Below are positions 1 to 10,821 of a DNA stretch of 64,000 nucleotides, piece by piece. This DNA is from Dermatemys mawii (Eukaryota; Chordata; Testudines; Dermatemydidae). The position numbers and the translations under genes are program-made. The notes beneath the pieces are model-generated. The model was not told where the DNA came from, searched no databases, and saw only the letters and a program-made list of their open reading frames with translations. The stretch spans positions 7,218,336-7,282,335 of the forward strand of contig ML677385.1 in the NCBI GenBank assembly GCA_007922305.1, given 5' to 3'. Each line of letters starts with the position of its first letter. Position 1 is the first letter of the stretch.

Positions 1-165
1 TCCACCCCAGCCCTGAGCCCTCTTACTCCAGCCCCACCCCACAGCCCCTGTACCCCAACCCTCTTCCCCAACCCTCAGCTCCCTCCAACACCAAACCCTC
101 ATCCGCAGCTCCACCCTAGAACCCTCATCCCCAGCCAGAGGGGTGAAAACAAAATAGAGGAACAA
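1..165. repeat. C-rich minisatellite, edge of a repeat
   Basis: Imperfect tandem units of the form CCCCAGCCCTGAGCCCTC and CCCCAACCCTC run from the window edge to about 155. The same sort of unit fills 38090-38530, so this is probably the internal minisatellite of the same hAT-like turtle repeat, cut by the window boundary. Confidence 0.6.
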
Positions 166-619
166 CTTGACCAACTAACATTTGGACTGCCTTACTAGGA
201 TTGGCATGACAGATTACAAATACTGCATGAACAAAGTCAAGGAGGAACAGGCACACTTTTGCTCATCCAGTTTTAAAGTAAATTTTGCATTATTCTGCTC
301 TTAAAATTTTTACTCGCACAGGTGTCTTTTTAATTCCTTATATTTTCCTGGTTATTATTTTATTAAAGGAGTATCGTTTTAACCTACAAGTAGACTTTGT
401 TTTAGTTACACGAGTGGCTCTGTAACATTACGTCATTAAGGAGTAGTAAGCAGTGTGTTAATTTTGTAGTTGATATGGCTATCACATTGACATTTTTTTG
501 CCAAAATGGTGCCCACTTCAAAAATAGTGAAGAGCACTGTATTAGATATTTTCTACTATCTACAAAAAATATTTATCTCCTGAAATGAAAATATCATCTT
601 TGGTGTAACATCCAGATCT
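166..619. other. RPGR intron, no feature seen
   Basis: AT-rich intronic DNA upstream of the DIRS fragment. I see no exon, no open frame of interest and no recognisable repeat here. Confidence 0.5.
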
Positions 620-2095
620 CACTGACTCACTCTTCTCTTCCCATGGTATTGGATTACCTGTTGGAATTGAAAACATCAGGGTTTTCTGTGAATTCCATTA
701 GGGTCCACTTAGCTTCAATAACAGCCTTTCACTTTATCCGTGGGGGTTTTGTTTGGTCTTCGCTCACTCAATCATGGCAGGATTCCTAAGAGGTCTATCG
801 GATGTCTCCCCTCAAATCAGAGATATTAGTCCCAGCTGGGACTAACCTAGTTCTTAATTGCCTTATGAAACATCCTTTTGAGCCACTAGCTGTGTGTTCT
901 TTATTAAATGTATCAATTAAGACCTCTTTTCTGGTGGCCATCATGTGTGCCTTCAGGGTTGGAGAATTGAAGGCTTTTAATGGCAGACTCCCCATTTATG
1001 GTATTCACCAGAGACAAAGTGTGCTGCAGCTCCTTCCAAGATTTTTACCTAAGGTGTCTTCAGAATTTCATATTAAACTATTTATCTACTGTTCCCCCCA
1101 AACCATATTGGAGTCAGGAAGCTATATTCTATATCCTAAATGTTAGGAAGGTATTAGCTCTAGATCTACATTGGTTAGATCTGTTTAGATCTAGATTGAT
1201 TGATTGTATCCATTGCAGACAGAAACGGAGGATTGGTAATTTCGAAACAAGATTATCAAAGTGGATCTCTAGCTGTGTTAAGGTCTGTTACAATCAAACT
1301 CAGGTTCAGCCTCCTTCAAGAGTGATAGCACATTCCATAAGAGCACTATATAAAATCCAGAGTCTTACTTAGGCCACGTCTACACTACCCACCGGATCAG
1401 TAGTGATCGGTACCCGCCGGATCAGGGATCGATTTATCGTGACTAGTGGAGACGCGATAAATCGATCCCCGAGCGCTCTCCCTGTTGATTCCTGAACTCC
1501 ACTGCTGCGAGAGGCAGAAGTGGAGTCGACAGGGGAGCGGCAGCGGTTGACTCGCGTCTGTGAGGACGTTGAGGTAAGTCGACCTGAGATATGTTGATTT
1601 CAGCTACGCTATTTGCATAGCTAAAGTTGGGTATCTTAGGTTGAACTCCTTCTCTCTCCCCACCATATTGACCTTAATTAACTGGCCTTAATCATGCCAG
1701 TTGCAGAGATCTGTAGAGCATTAACATAGTCCTCTGTTCATACTTTTTCTAACCATTATGCCTTCGTTCCTGCTGCAAGATCAGATGCTGCAACAGGCAA
1801 TGCAGTTCTTTCCTCTGCTCTGAACCTCCCGCCTTCTTATGGGGTGCTGTTTGGGAGTCACCTGAAGTGGAGCACTCACAGGGACAGTAATTGAAGGAGA
1901 AGAGGTTATTCACCCTGTGCAGTAACTGGAGTTCTTTGAGATGTGTGTCCCTGTAAGTGCTCCTTTACCTGCCCTCCTTCCTTTCTGGTTCGGAGTCTCC
2001 CTGGTTGGACTTTATGGTGGAGAAGAAACTGAGGGTGATTCATTTGTGTAACCTCATATAGCCTGAGTGTGGGGCAGAAGGATGTGTAGGATGAA
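620..2095 (+). mobile_element. Decayed DIRS-type retrotransposon fragment (tyrosine recombinase end)
   Basis: Reading through stops and frameshifts on the + strand gives peptides typical of the tyrosine recombinase of DIRS-group retrotransposons: VLDYLLELKTSGFS at about 640-680, FEPLAVCSLLNVSIKTSFLVAI at about 880-945, RVGELKAF just after, FTRDKV near 1005, and the active-site box AHSIRA, whose H and R codons are at 1331 and 1340. The box with the catalytic tyrosine follows after an insertion: ICRAL then HY, Tyr codon at 1757-1759. DIRS elements integrate by a tyrosine recombinase rather than a DDE integrase. The fragment is interrupted at 1372-1687 by a MITE and carries stops (the Trp expected before the Tyr box is a stop). 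No termini were found, so the outer limits are approximate. Confidence 0.8.
1372..1687. mobile_element. Harbinger-like MITE inserted in the DIRS fragment
   Basis: A 316 bp element starting GGCCACGTCTACACTACC and ending in GGCC, flanked by TTA at 1369-1371 and 1688-1690. A 3 bp TWA-type duplication with GG..CC ends is typical of PIF/Harbinger elements. It belongs to the same family as 4682-4830 and 31379-31679. An internal dyad (GATTTATCG ... CGATAAATC, about 1428-1465) is shared with the 4682 copy. The right terminus is diverged, so that boundary is less sure than the left. Confidence 0.65.
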
Positions 2096-3268
2096 TGTGC
2101 AGGCTGAACAGGCATTTCAATCAAAATCTTCAGTCAAAGGTGCAGGCACACTTGGTGGAACACCCACAGTGACATACATCTGGAACAACTTGATCCTCTC
2201 AATGATGGGGAAAAAAATAGGTAATTGCCCTGTTTTGCTTTTTTATGATCTGTAGAAGCCTGAAATTTAACAATGTGTAAGAGCATGCTGCTTTTTGTTC
2301 CTCTCTTTAGAGATATCAGGAATGTCAAATCTTCCCTCTTTTTCCAGAGGTTTCCTTTGGAGGCCCCTGAGAAGTAAATTAGGAGATTTCTTGGCTGTTT
2401 ATCTAATGTGTGAGTTAAATAGGTGTTTGGTTTTTGTTTTGTTAACCTGAATAAAAATCAATTCCTCTTAAGTAATAAGGTTTTGCTTCTTTGATATCTG
2501 TGGTCTCATAAAACCACAAATTCTCCAGTTGTCCATAGTGTCATATGGGGGGGGAAAAACAAGTGTAAAGAACACTTGAATTTATAATGTAAAAACCAGG
2601 AAAAGAAAAAAGGAATGTGGTTAGCATTGGGGAGGAGAAACTTTTCAGGCCTTCTTTATACATCATGAAGAAACAGGAAATCACACAAGCCCATTTTTCT
2701 TAAGAAACCGGCTTCAAAGTTTTGTTTATGCTAAGCTCTGATGCTATTATTATGTATAATGTAATGAAACCTACCATAATATTTCTACAGATTCTTACAT
2801 TTGAAATGAGTGTGGAAGTGTACGAACCTTTTGAATTTTGACCTGTTCAAATTACTTTTAGTTTAATATTAAAAAGATATATCCCTTGAAGGCCCTTGTG
2901 CCCTTTTGATACCTTAGAATTTTGAAATCCAGTTTCCATTCTACAGAATGTAGAGAAATACAAAATAAAAAAGAAAATATTCTATGTACCTAAATTGTGG
3001 ACCAAGTAAACTCTCATTCTTTTAAAATCATACTGGAAGCTTTTTTTTTTTTATTGTTGCTTATTTTAAGATATTGAACAATTATTTGACTATTGTGTGG
3101 AAAGCGTCAGCTTAATCTACCTGTCCATTTTTGTAGGACTGTAAATAACTGGAGTACAAACAGCTTTTATCATACTTAATTTCAAATTAAAGTATGAGAA
3201 GGTGATATTCTCTTAGCAGCCTCAGAATATTCTCAACGTTTTCTTTAATTTTTTTTTTTTTTTTTAAG
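2096..3268. other. RPGR intron, remainder
   Basis: AT-rich intron leading to the acceptor at 3267-3268, which is preceded by a long T tract (3249-3265). The short open frames here lack coding character. I see no identifiable repeat apart from the tail of the DIRS fragment before about 2095. Confidence 0.5.
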
Positions 3269-3455
3269 GAAAAATCTCCAGAACGGTTTTGTCGAATGGT
3301 GCGAACGTTATCTCCGTTGGGAGAAGGCTCCCTAAAACCTTCTTTACGTGCTGCCAGCAACACTGTTCCACTCAGTTTACCCACGACAAACCATCCTTCT
3401 GTAAGGGAAGCGAATGCAGATAAAGCCATTGAATCCACTGTGGACTGTGAAACAG
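3269..3455 (+). CDS. RPGR: RPGR exon equivalent to human exon 11
   Basis: A 187 nt exon with acceptor ...TTTTTAAG before it and donor G|GTGAAAC after it. It is read in phase 0 and ends in phase 1. It encodes 62 residues beginning EKSPERFCRMVRTLSPLGEG. This matches the human RPGR linker just after the RCC1 propeller (ERSPDSFSMRRTLPP as I recall), a basic Ser/Pro stretch without a fold. Human exon 11 starts and ends in the same phases, and the turtle exon is slightly longer. After the first 20 residues the sequence is poorly conserved and Ser/Thr-rich, typical of this disordered region. It is spliced to 4316-4425. No start codon belongs to this exon. Confidence 0.9.
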
Positions 3456-3784
3456 GTGAAACATAATGTTTCTGTTAGTTGTTGTCTTCCAAGCGGTACA
3501 TATATACTGTTAGTACTTACGTGAGAGAACCACTCATTTGAAGAAGGGATCTTCACAACTTGCAACTGAGCACTACAACTGGGTCTCAGCCCAGTGTTTG
3601 CAGGTCAGAAGCTGAGAGAGCACAGAAAGAAAGGCTGGAAAGTAGTGCCCAGGCTAAGCTGGGGAATCTGTTCCTCCTCAGCCCTTTTGTGGAAAAGATG
3701 TTTAAGGATTTCACAGGAGGCGTTAATTGAATGAAAAAACAACAGCTGTGTTGATCTGTAGTTCCTGCTATCTAAAGACCTCAA

Positions 3785-3985
3785 ACATACATGAGTTTAT
3801 CCTCACAACAGTCCTGTAAAGTAGGTATTTGTTCTCCTCATTTTATAAATAAGGAAACTGCGGCACAGAGTGATTAAGTGACTTGTCCAAGACATTACAT
3901 GTGTCCATGGCAGAACTAGGAAGAGAACCTGGGTCTCTCCCAATTCTGTACCTTAACCACAAGACTGTTTCTTCCTTGGAAATAA
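3785..3985 (-). mobile_element. MIR-type SINE, antisense
   Basis: On the + strand the segment reads CATTTTATAAATAAGGAAAC, then GGCACAGAGTGATTAAGTGA, CTTGTCCAAG and GAACCTGGGTCTC. This is the antisense of the MIR core (CTTGGGCAAGTCACTTAACC ... CCTCAGTTTCCCC). It is an ancient tRNA-derived core-SINE, here in the intron after exon 11. Limits are approximate. Confidence 0.8.
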
Positions 3986-4315
3986 AAAGTACAATATTAC
4001 TAAAAGGCTCACCCAAAAGGAACTTTGCTCCAGGTGACTCTTTTGCATTGAAAATCTGCAAATACAAGCTGAAACCTGCAGTGCCCTGGATCCATTGGTC
4101 TGCTAGACTTCATCCTGGTCTTAACCTAAACTAATGTGGAGGAGCTGCCCCCTGAGGTTAGGGGATGGGGCATGTCAGGGAGCTAAGGCACCATCTGTAT
4201 AAGGATAATAATGCTTCCCAGCACATAAGGGTGATGTTTGGCTTGCTCTATATCACCTGCTCCAATTCATTGTACTTATTGTTTATATTTTTTATTTTCT
4301 TGTTTTATTTTTAAG

Positions 4316-4425
4316 AGAATCGGAAGCAGGAAAAAGATAAACCTGAAGAAAGTACCACAGAGGAAGATTCAGATAAGGAAAGTGATGACAGAAGCCTTGG
4401 AAACACCACTGACGTTCTAAATATG
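4316..4425 (+). CDS. RPGR: RPGR exon equivalent to human exon 12
   Basis: A 110 nt exon between acceptor TTTTTAAG|AG and donor ATG|GTAAAA. The first two bases complete a Glu codon begun in the previous exon. It then encodes NRKQEKDKPEESTTEEDSDK, followed by a stretch ending RSLGNTTDVLNM. The end aligns with human VESLGETTDILNM, which fixes the frame and the identity. The region is acidic, Ser/Thr-rich and probably disordered. It ends in phase 0 and joins 6675. An alternative acceptor two bases downstream would break the frame. Confidence 0.92.
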
Positions 4426-4681
4426 GTAAAATATCCACTACTAAAATTGTGGCTTAGCAATCATTTTGAGAGAGACCATAGCACTAACATCTTTAGTGAT
4501 GTTATAAAAGTGATGTTATATTATATGGCTGTAATAAAAGTAGTTGCCATACCTTGGTACCTCCAAGTTCTAGGGGTTCCCTTTATGGCACTACAGACCC
4601 CAGTCTGGGGCATCTGTTACTACAATGATCACAATCCCTTTATGTCCTTGGCATGTTTATATTAGTGGAATCCACCTCTTT

Positions 4682-4830
4682 GGCCAGGTCTGCACTACCC
4701 ATCGGATTGACAGATAGAGATCGATCTTTCAGGGATCAATTTATCGCATCTTGTCTAGATGTGATAAATCGATCCCCGAGCGTGCTCCCGTTGAGAGGTG
4801 CAGGCGGAGTCAACACAGGAGCGGCTTTCT
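4682..4830. mobile_element. Harbinger-like MITE, 3'-truncated copy
   Basis: Begins GGCCAGGTCTGCACTACCC and continues with the family's internal dyad (ATCAATTTATCGC ... GTGATAAATCGATCCCC, about 4734-4775). Similarity fades near 4830, so only the left half remains and no target-site duplication can be shown. The full-length relative is at 31379-31679. Confidence 0.65.
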
Positions 4831-6144
4831 TTTGATGGTGTTAGTAGAAGGGATATGTGGGTATTTATATTTTTAAAAAACTCTCTTAGAAACTAGAATG
4901 TTATTGGTTCAGTAGAAAATCAGGAGTTCTGTACATGGTTCTGATCATGAGATTAGGTGTTAATTACTGCCATTCAATTGCAGATTGATCTTGTTGTAGC
5001 GGTGACAGATTTCCTTTTAAAAAGAGAATTGATTGTGACCATGGGAGAAACTGAAGGATTTCCCCCACCCCCTTTTCATATTTAAGTGAAAAAGGCACTA
5101 CTATGTGATACATGGAAGTGTACTTGTAGATGGCTATAGAACGGCGAACTGTTGATTCATTAAAAGCTGAAATGAACTGTTTGCTAAAAATGATAATTTT
5201 ACAGTCTTCTTCCTCAAGCTGTGCGCGTAGTGGTATTAAGATGTTCACATATTTCATGATACCATGCTGCAGCTATTTTGAACTTTGACACTGCCTTAGT
5301 TTCTCCTATGTGGTGGTGTCAAAACTGCATCGTGACTCTTGGAAAACAAATAAATGTGGGGGTTAATTTAGTAAACATCACAGTTGAAATTGCAGCTTTC
5401 ATCTTAAATGAAAACACGTCTTTCCCTGACTCGACAGTTTCTTCAGATTCTTGTTGGGCTCAACAGTTCTTTAGCAAAGCCCAGGCCTTGCTGCCTGGCA
5501 TTTCCTCATGTCTTTTCCTCTAAAAGATTTTGCCCCTTCCCTCATTGCTTCCAACTTCAGCCTGGTGGGTGGTGTGGAGAGATCCTCCTATGGTAGGCTT
5601 TGACCTTGTATCTCCCAAAGGACCTTTTTTCTCCCTGCAAGATCTCCATTAACTGAGCTGCTTGCTGGCCTTTTATCTGCAGGCTATCACCTGATTCCTG
5701 CCTTCAAAACATTCTCTTGGAAGGCAGCTTATTAGTCTCAGGTAACACCAAGCCCTCATCTTCCCTAAAGGTCTGTCCTGCCGTGTGACACATCCCATAC
5801 ATATCAGGTTAGACACAATCATTAAGCTCCATATGGTGAAGATCTGCAGCATGAAACAAGCAACTTCATGTTAATGACTGTTTGAACATAAGAAAATTTG
5901 GTAAAATATTAAAAACATTTGGCCTATGAGGGCTTCTGTTCCATTAAAAGGTATTATCTCAGAAAGTGCTATCTTACTGCTGCCTGCAAGGCAGGGTGGG
6001 GTCTAAGCTCCCATAGATCAATCTTTACTCTTATTTTAGCATGCATTAGAATTTTGAATGATTGCAAAATTAATATCTTATTCTGTAGTTTCTTAGATGT
6101 ATAGGACTTGAATGTTTCCTGGCCAACATTTTAAAAAGTGGATG

Positions 6145-6315
6145 TCTGAAATTAGGCTCCTAAGTCTATCTGTAGGCACATAAGTTGGTGGCCTGGATTT
6201 TCAAATATGCTTAGCATCCAGAAATTCACAGTGAAAAACAGTGGGAGCTGTGAGGTGATCAAGACATTTAAAATTAAGCCACTGATTTAGAAGCCTAGCT
6301 TTAGGCACCCATTTT
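6145..6315. repeat. Old palindromic repeat (MITE-like)
   Basis: The left end reads AATTAGGCTCCTAAGTC with GGATTTTCAAATAT further in. The right end has AGAAGCCTAGCTTTAGGCACC. Pieces of this kind (TAGGCNCCTAA with TTTTCAAA) recur at about 18445-18580, 21673-21825 and 31280-31770, pointing to one old dispersed family. Boundaries are approximate. Confidence 0.45.
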
Positions 6316-6464
6316 TTTTAATACAAAAGGGTGTCCCCTCGATCCTAAGATCACCTGAATGAGCCCAGTGTGAATTCACTGGAAACCTCTTAAATGTCAT
6401 CTTGTAGCTTCTTATTTTTAAATGGTGTGAAGGATTTAATTTACATAACTGAACAATAGAATAA

Positions 6465-6530
6465 ATTTCTTCACAGCAGTTTCAATCGCAATTTCAATAC
6501 ATTTCTTCACAGCAGTTTCAATCGCAATTT
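6465..6530. repeat. Two-copy tandem repeat, 36 bp period
   Basis: The 30-mer starting ATTTCTTCACAGCAGTTTCA occurs at 6465-6494 and again, identically, at 6501-6530. The six bases between the copies are CAATAC. It is a short local duplication inside an intron. Confidence 0.9.
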
Positions 6531-6674
6531 AATTGACAGGCTTAATGTTTGGGAAATATTTTTAGATCCTCTGAAGAAGTGTATTAAGTATAAAGAAGGT
6601 ATCATTCTTATTTAACTCGCTTTTATTAATTAACTTACATTTCATTTGTTAATTTGTATCCTCATGCTTTTCAG

Positions 6675-6740
6675 ACACATATGATGAGACTGAATCCCAG
6701 TGACCAGTCCTTAAAATTATCACCAGTTCAAAAACAAAAG
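6675..6740 (+). CDS. RPGR: RPGR exon equivalent to human exon 13
   Basis: A 66 nt exon, phase 0 to phase 0, between acceptor TGCTTTTCAG and donor AAAAG|GTACTG. It encodes THMMRLNPSDQSLKLSPVQKQK (22 residues). The second half is identical to the human SLKLSPVQKQK block, and the exon length equals that of human exon 13 as I recall it. This is the best-conserved peptide of the RPGR linker in the window and anchors the whole locus. It joins in frame to the ORF15 exon at 7672, whose first codons again give Lys-rich sequence as in human (KKQQ). Confidence 0.95.
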
Positions 6741-7671
6741 GTACTGTAATGAATCAGATTTGAATGATAGAAAATGTATAACTCTCTTCATAGGACATCA
6801 TCTTTCTTTCCTTTCTCCTTTTCGCTCCTAATTCTCATAAAGTAAACCTCAATTTCCATAGACTACTTCTTATGTTAAACTTTTAGGCCTGGAATCTGCA
6901 AATGGCTCCACTGGGTAGATCCTGAGCTTGCAAGGAAATCACTGGGGCTCTGTGCAGATGCAGAGGTCTGTCTGTTTGCAGCCGTTTGAGATGAGACATT
7001 ATAATATTATTGCAATTGAAGGGGCAGTATACTGTAACTTACATTATCCATTTTGTAACATATAGTAATGATAACTTGCCATTTACTTGATTTCTGATAC
7101 TAGAATATTTGGATTAAAGTCCAGGGCAAAATATATGTAAAGTAACCAAGTTTACAAAATGCTGGGTGTAATTTTACAGTAACATGTAATGATTCACTGG
7201 GCAATAATACTTTCATCCCGTTATAAAGTTGAGACATCTGTATTACCATCCTGTATTAATTTTAAAGTGATACCCCTAATATCAAAATTCTGCTATGTCA
7301 ATATCAGCTCACCATCTTCTATTTCAAAATCTATCAGACAAAATATGATTGATAAATGGAGTATATAACAACAAAATTTTAAATTTAAGCTAAAAAAGAC
7401 AAAGTAGCTTTAGGTCAATAGTAAATACACTGACCACAGAACAGGGAGAGTGCATTTAACCTACTCAATAAGTGTTTCATTCTTTAAACAGTTATGTATT
7501 TTTTAAATTAATTTTATTTGGGAATCCTGTATTTTATGCCATTTTTTTTAGTCCTATCACACAAATCTTTTCTTATTCAGATGTCTATAGTCTTTTCCAT
7601 TTGTTCTCATTTAATTTGTTCTTAATGCTTTCCTTCTTTCTTTTTAATTTTCTGCTTCTCATGTGGAATAG
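6741..7671. other. RPGR intron before ORF15
   Basis: A 931 bp AT-rich intron with a pyrimidine-rich stretch (about 7540-7655) before the acceptor TGGAATAG at 7671. No repeat or coding segment is recognised. Confidence 0.6.
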
Positions 7672-9710
7672 AAGAACAATAAAAATGTGAAACTGAAAAG
7701 TGATGGTAAGGGTGGGTTGAAAAAGACTGATCTTAATTTCATGCAGGAGGGTTTGAAATCAAATGATGGTTCTTTGCAAAAGCAGTCTTTAAATTCAGTG
7801 TCTCTTGGAAATAGTTCAGATCTAGAATGCAGTGATTATGATGCCTTTGTGGGGAAAATTAAGGGTAATGAAAAGCATATAAAAGATAAACTAGAACACA
7901 CATATACTATTAGCAAACTGAAGTCTGATGTTCAGCAAACTCTTAAACATCAACTCAAATTTGTGAAAAGGAAGAAAGACTACGCAGAAAATCTTAAACC
8001 TAGAAAACAAGACACATCTTATGGTCTTTCCAGTGATAAGACTAAAGAATTATTTTTTTCCACTGAAAAGTTAAAAAAAGCTATTAAATCTAAGCACCCC
8101 CCTAAAACAAATATGCTGCCTTCTGTGGCCAGTAACAAGCTAGTGACTGTTTCAGTAGCAGCACAAAAACAAAAACCTGTTAAACAAGAAAGTAAAGATG
8201 CAATGGATGAAGCTAGGACATCTGACAAATATAGAAAAATATATGTCAGAGGGGAAGAAAGTAATGAAGAACAGGGAGAACTTAAGAAAAAGGAGAAATT
8301 CATTAAACAAATAGCAGTAACTGTGTCATCATCTTCAAGTGAGGAAAGTAGCAATGATTTTACAAAATATGTACTTCAGAGGAGAAAAATGCACAAAGGT
8401 TGTTATAAAGACACAGGAACACAGAAGGAAATAGAAGCAGTAGAAAATGTGAATGATTTAGAAGAAAGATATACTGAGACAGAAGAAGAGCAAGGTACAA
8501 ATAAACAAAGAGAGAGTGCAGAAGAGATCAATTTAAAAAGCCAGAGTGAAGAGGAAACAAAAGTGAAGAGATTTGATGATGATTACCCTGATGAGGCCCC
8601 ACAGCGAGATGCTGAGAATGAAGAATTTAATNNNNNNNNNNNNNNNNNNNNNNNNNNNNNNNNNNNNNNNNNNNNNNNNNNNNNNNNNNNNNNNNNNNNN
8701 NNNNNNNNNNNNNNNNNNNNNNNNNNNNNNNNNNNNNNNNNNNNNNNNNNNNNNNNNNNNNNNNNNNNNNNNNNNNNNNNNNNNNNNNNNNNNNNNNNNN
8801 NNNNNNNNNNNNNNNNNNNNNNNNNNNNNNNNNNNNNNNNNNNNNNNNNNNNNNNNNNNNNNNNNNNNNNNNNNNNNNNNNNNNNNNNNNNNNNNNNNNN
8901 NNNNNNNNNNNNNNNNNNNNNNNNNNNNNNNNNNNNNNNNNNNNNNNNNNNNNNNNNNNNNNNNNNNNNNNNNNNNNNNNNNNNNNNNNNNNNNNNNNNN
9001 NNNNNNNNNNNNNNNNNNNNNNNNNNNNNNNNNNNNNNNNNNNNNNNNNNNNNNNNNNNNNNNNNNNNNNNNNNNNNNNNNNNNNNNNNNNNNNNNNNNN
9101 NNNNNNNNNNNNNNNNNNNNNNNNNNNNNNNNNNNNNNNNNNNNNNNNNNNNNNNNNNNNNNNNNNNNNNNNNNNNNNNNNNNNNNNNNNNNNNNNNNNN
9201 NNNNNNNNNNNNNNNNNNNNNNNNNNNNNNNNNNNNNNNNNNNNNNNNNNNNNNNNNNNNNNNNNNNNNNNNNNNNNNNNNNNNNNNNNNNNNNNNNNNN
9301 NNNNNNNNNNNNNNNNNNNNNNNNNNNNNNNNNNNNNNNNNNNNNNNNNNNNNNNNNNNNNNNNNNNNNNNNNNNNNNNNNNNNNNNNNNNNNNNNNNNN
9401 NNNNNNNNNNNNNNNNGATGAGAGGGAGGATGAGGAGGGAGAGGATGAAGATGAGAGGGAGGAAGAGAGGGAGGAAGGGGAGGGAGAAGATGAGGGGGAA
9501 GAAGGGGAGGAAGAGGAGACTGTTGGAGAAAAAACCAAAGAAAATAAGCATCTGCAAAGGCATAATAAAAACAGAAAGAAGGAGAAGAAAGAAAGTGCTG
9601 TACGGAGCTCTAAACAGAAAGTAATGACTAAACAACATGTAGTGAATGGATTACACAATTCAGAACAATTTTGGAACAATGTGCTGCCTCATTATTTGAC
9701 ACTAAAATAG
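7672..9710 (+). CDS. RPGR: RPGR ORF15 terminal exon (contains an assembly gap)
   Basis: Large alternative terminal exon giving the photoreceptor-enriched RPGR-ORF15 isoform. It opens in phase 0 after exon 13 (KNNKNVKLKSDG), and 320 codons stay open to 8631. This first part is rich in Lys, Ser and Glu, with a Ser run (VTVSSSSSEESSND) near residue 220 of the exon and growing acidity towards the gap. Bases 8632-9416 are N. After the gap the correct frame is the one starting at 9417: DEREDEEGEDEDEREEE, then a basic segment (KNRKKEKKESAVRSSKQK) and the tail FWNNVLPHYLTLK with stop TAG at 9708-9710. The tail is nearly identical to the end of human ORF15. In the family the basic domain recruits TTLL5, which glutamylates the Glu/Gly repeat. 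A continuous frame drawn across the N run gives a false Arg-rich end. Human exons 14 and 15 appear merged here. Confidence 0.95.
8632..9416. other. Assembly gap (785 N) in the purine-rich ORF15 repeat
   Basis: 785 undetermined bases are bordered by acidic coding sequence on both sides; the right flank is almost pure GA-rich (GAGGGAGGATGAGGAGGGAG). The left flank ends on a codon boundary (AAT, 8629-8631) and the right flank resumes at a codon start (9417). An intact gene therefore needs a missing length divisible by three, and 785 is not. The gap length is probably estimated rather than measured. Confidence 0.97.
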
Positions 9711-9830
9711 TACAGGATGCTGGAGATTTACTTTGACCTGATTCATTCAGGTACTGATGTGCCATACCAAGTTTATTTAACTATAATACTTTTTTTAAAG
9801 AGTGATTTTTTAAAAAAAAAAATTAGTCAC

Positions 9831-9836
9831 AATAAA
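9831..9836 (+). promoter_or_regulatory. RPGR: Poly(A) signal for the ORF15 transcript
   Basis: AATAAA lies 121 bases after the ORF15 stop. A second AATAAA is at 10169-10174 and is followed by a GT/T-rich stretch (GTGTTCTTTTCTCC, near 10211). Either could end the ORF15 mRNA. The presence of a proper 3' end supports a real alternative terminal exon. Confidence 0.65.
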
Positions 9837-10821
9837 TATAATATACTGACACCAAGTGCCAGTTTCCTAAAGGGCTACAGAAAACATTAAGAGTTTGGTG
9901 ACCTTTATCAAACCAAATTATCAGATATAAATTCTGATGAAATCACTTTCATCTTTACTGTGTACAACACTATTAAAGATGCAGAAAGTGATTCCCTGGG
10001 AGACAAAGCATTTGCTTGACACAAATTTTGTCAGAATTTTAGGATGATGGCATGTGTTGTAATAATGTAATTTTAATTTCCTTTTTAATCAGATTTCTGG
10101 AGCTAAAACATTTAATTTTGATTATGGGTTAACTAACATGTTGATGTGCCTTATATGAATGGAATAACAATAAATCATAAGAATTCAATTTTGATAAATA
10201 TATCACCACTGTGTTCTTTTCTCCTTAATTTCTACTAGACCAATGTATTCATTTGTTCTTATAGACAAACAGTTTGTCAGAAAATGCCAGATAAGTCCAT
10301 GAAAGGACAGTGTACCAGTATGTAGTCAGTAGAGGCCTTGATGTTTCAAAAGGACTTTAGCTCAGTCTCTGATTCTGGTGTCAACATGAAATTGTGTACT
10401 AAAAAATATAAACACAAAATCAGGGCCTCTGAAAATCTGGCCCCAAATGTATTGTAATTAGAGTACATCCCGTTAGTGATAACAAAAGTATTTAATTTAG
10501 AGGCAATTCACCTCAGATCCGTACAGAGCCTGAAATATTTCTTCATTCTTATTTACTTGGTGGGCACTGTTAATGTATTCTGTGCCATACAACACAGAGA
10601 GGATATGATCCCTGCCTCATGGAGCTCATCAGATAGGCACCCAATACCCTTACGTAACAAAAGACTGGGAATTTGGATCACAAAGGTCTTCATCCTGCAA
10701 ACACACAGATGCTTAACTTTACTGCCATGAGTAATCCCAAGTGGGACTACTCACAGTACTAAAGTTGAGCATGTGTGTAACTGTTTGCAGGATCGAGGCC
10801 TAAGTGATGAAGGAAGATGTA

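Larger units (their letters stand above)
4831..6674. other. RPGR intron between exons 12 and 13
   Basis: Mostly unremarkable intron. Within it I can point only to the palindromic repeat near 6145-6315 and the 36 bp tandem duplication at 6465-6530. Several short open frames (for example 4964-5257 on the minus strand) show no protein similarity that I recognise. Confidence 0.5.

Noticed and set aside
7687..9624. A single 645-codon + strand frame read straight across the N gap
   Set aside because: The part after the gap is in the wrong frame. The frame starting at 9417 gives the conserved ORF15 end, so the continuous protein is an artefact of the gap length.
8583..9679. Long minus-strand frames over the gap (about 350 codons)
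   Set aside because: They consist mostly of undetermined residues, and the visible ends are Ser/Leu/Pro translations of the purine-rich ORF15 strand.
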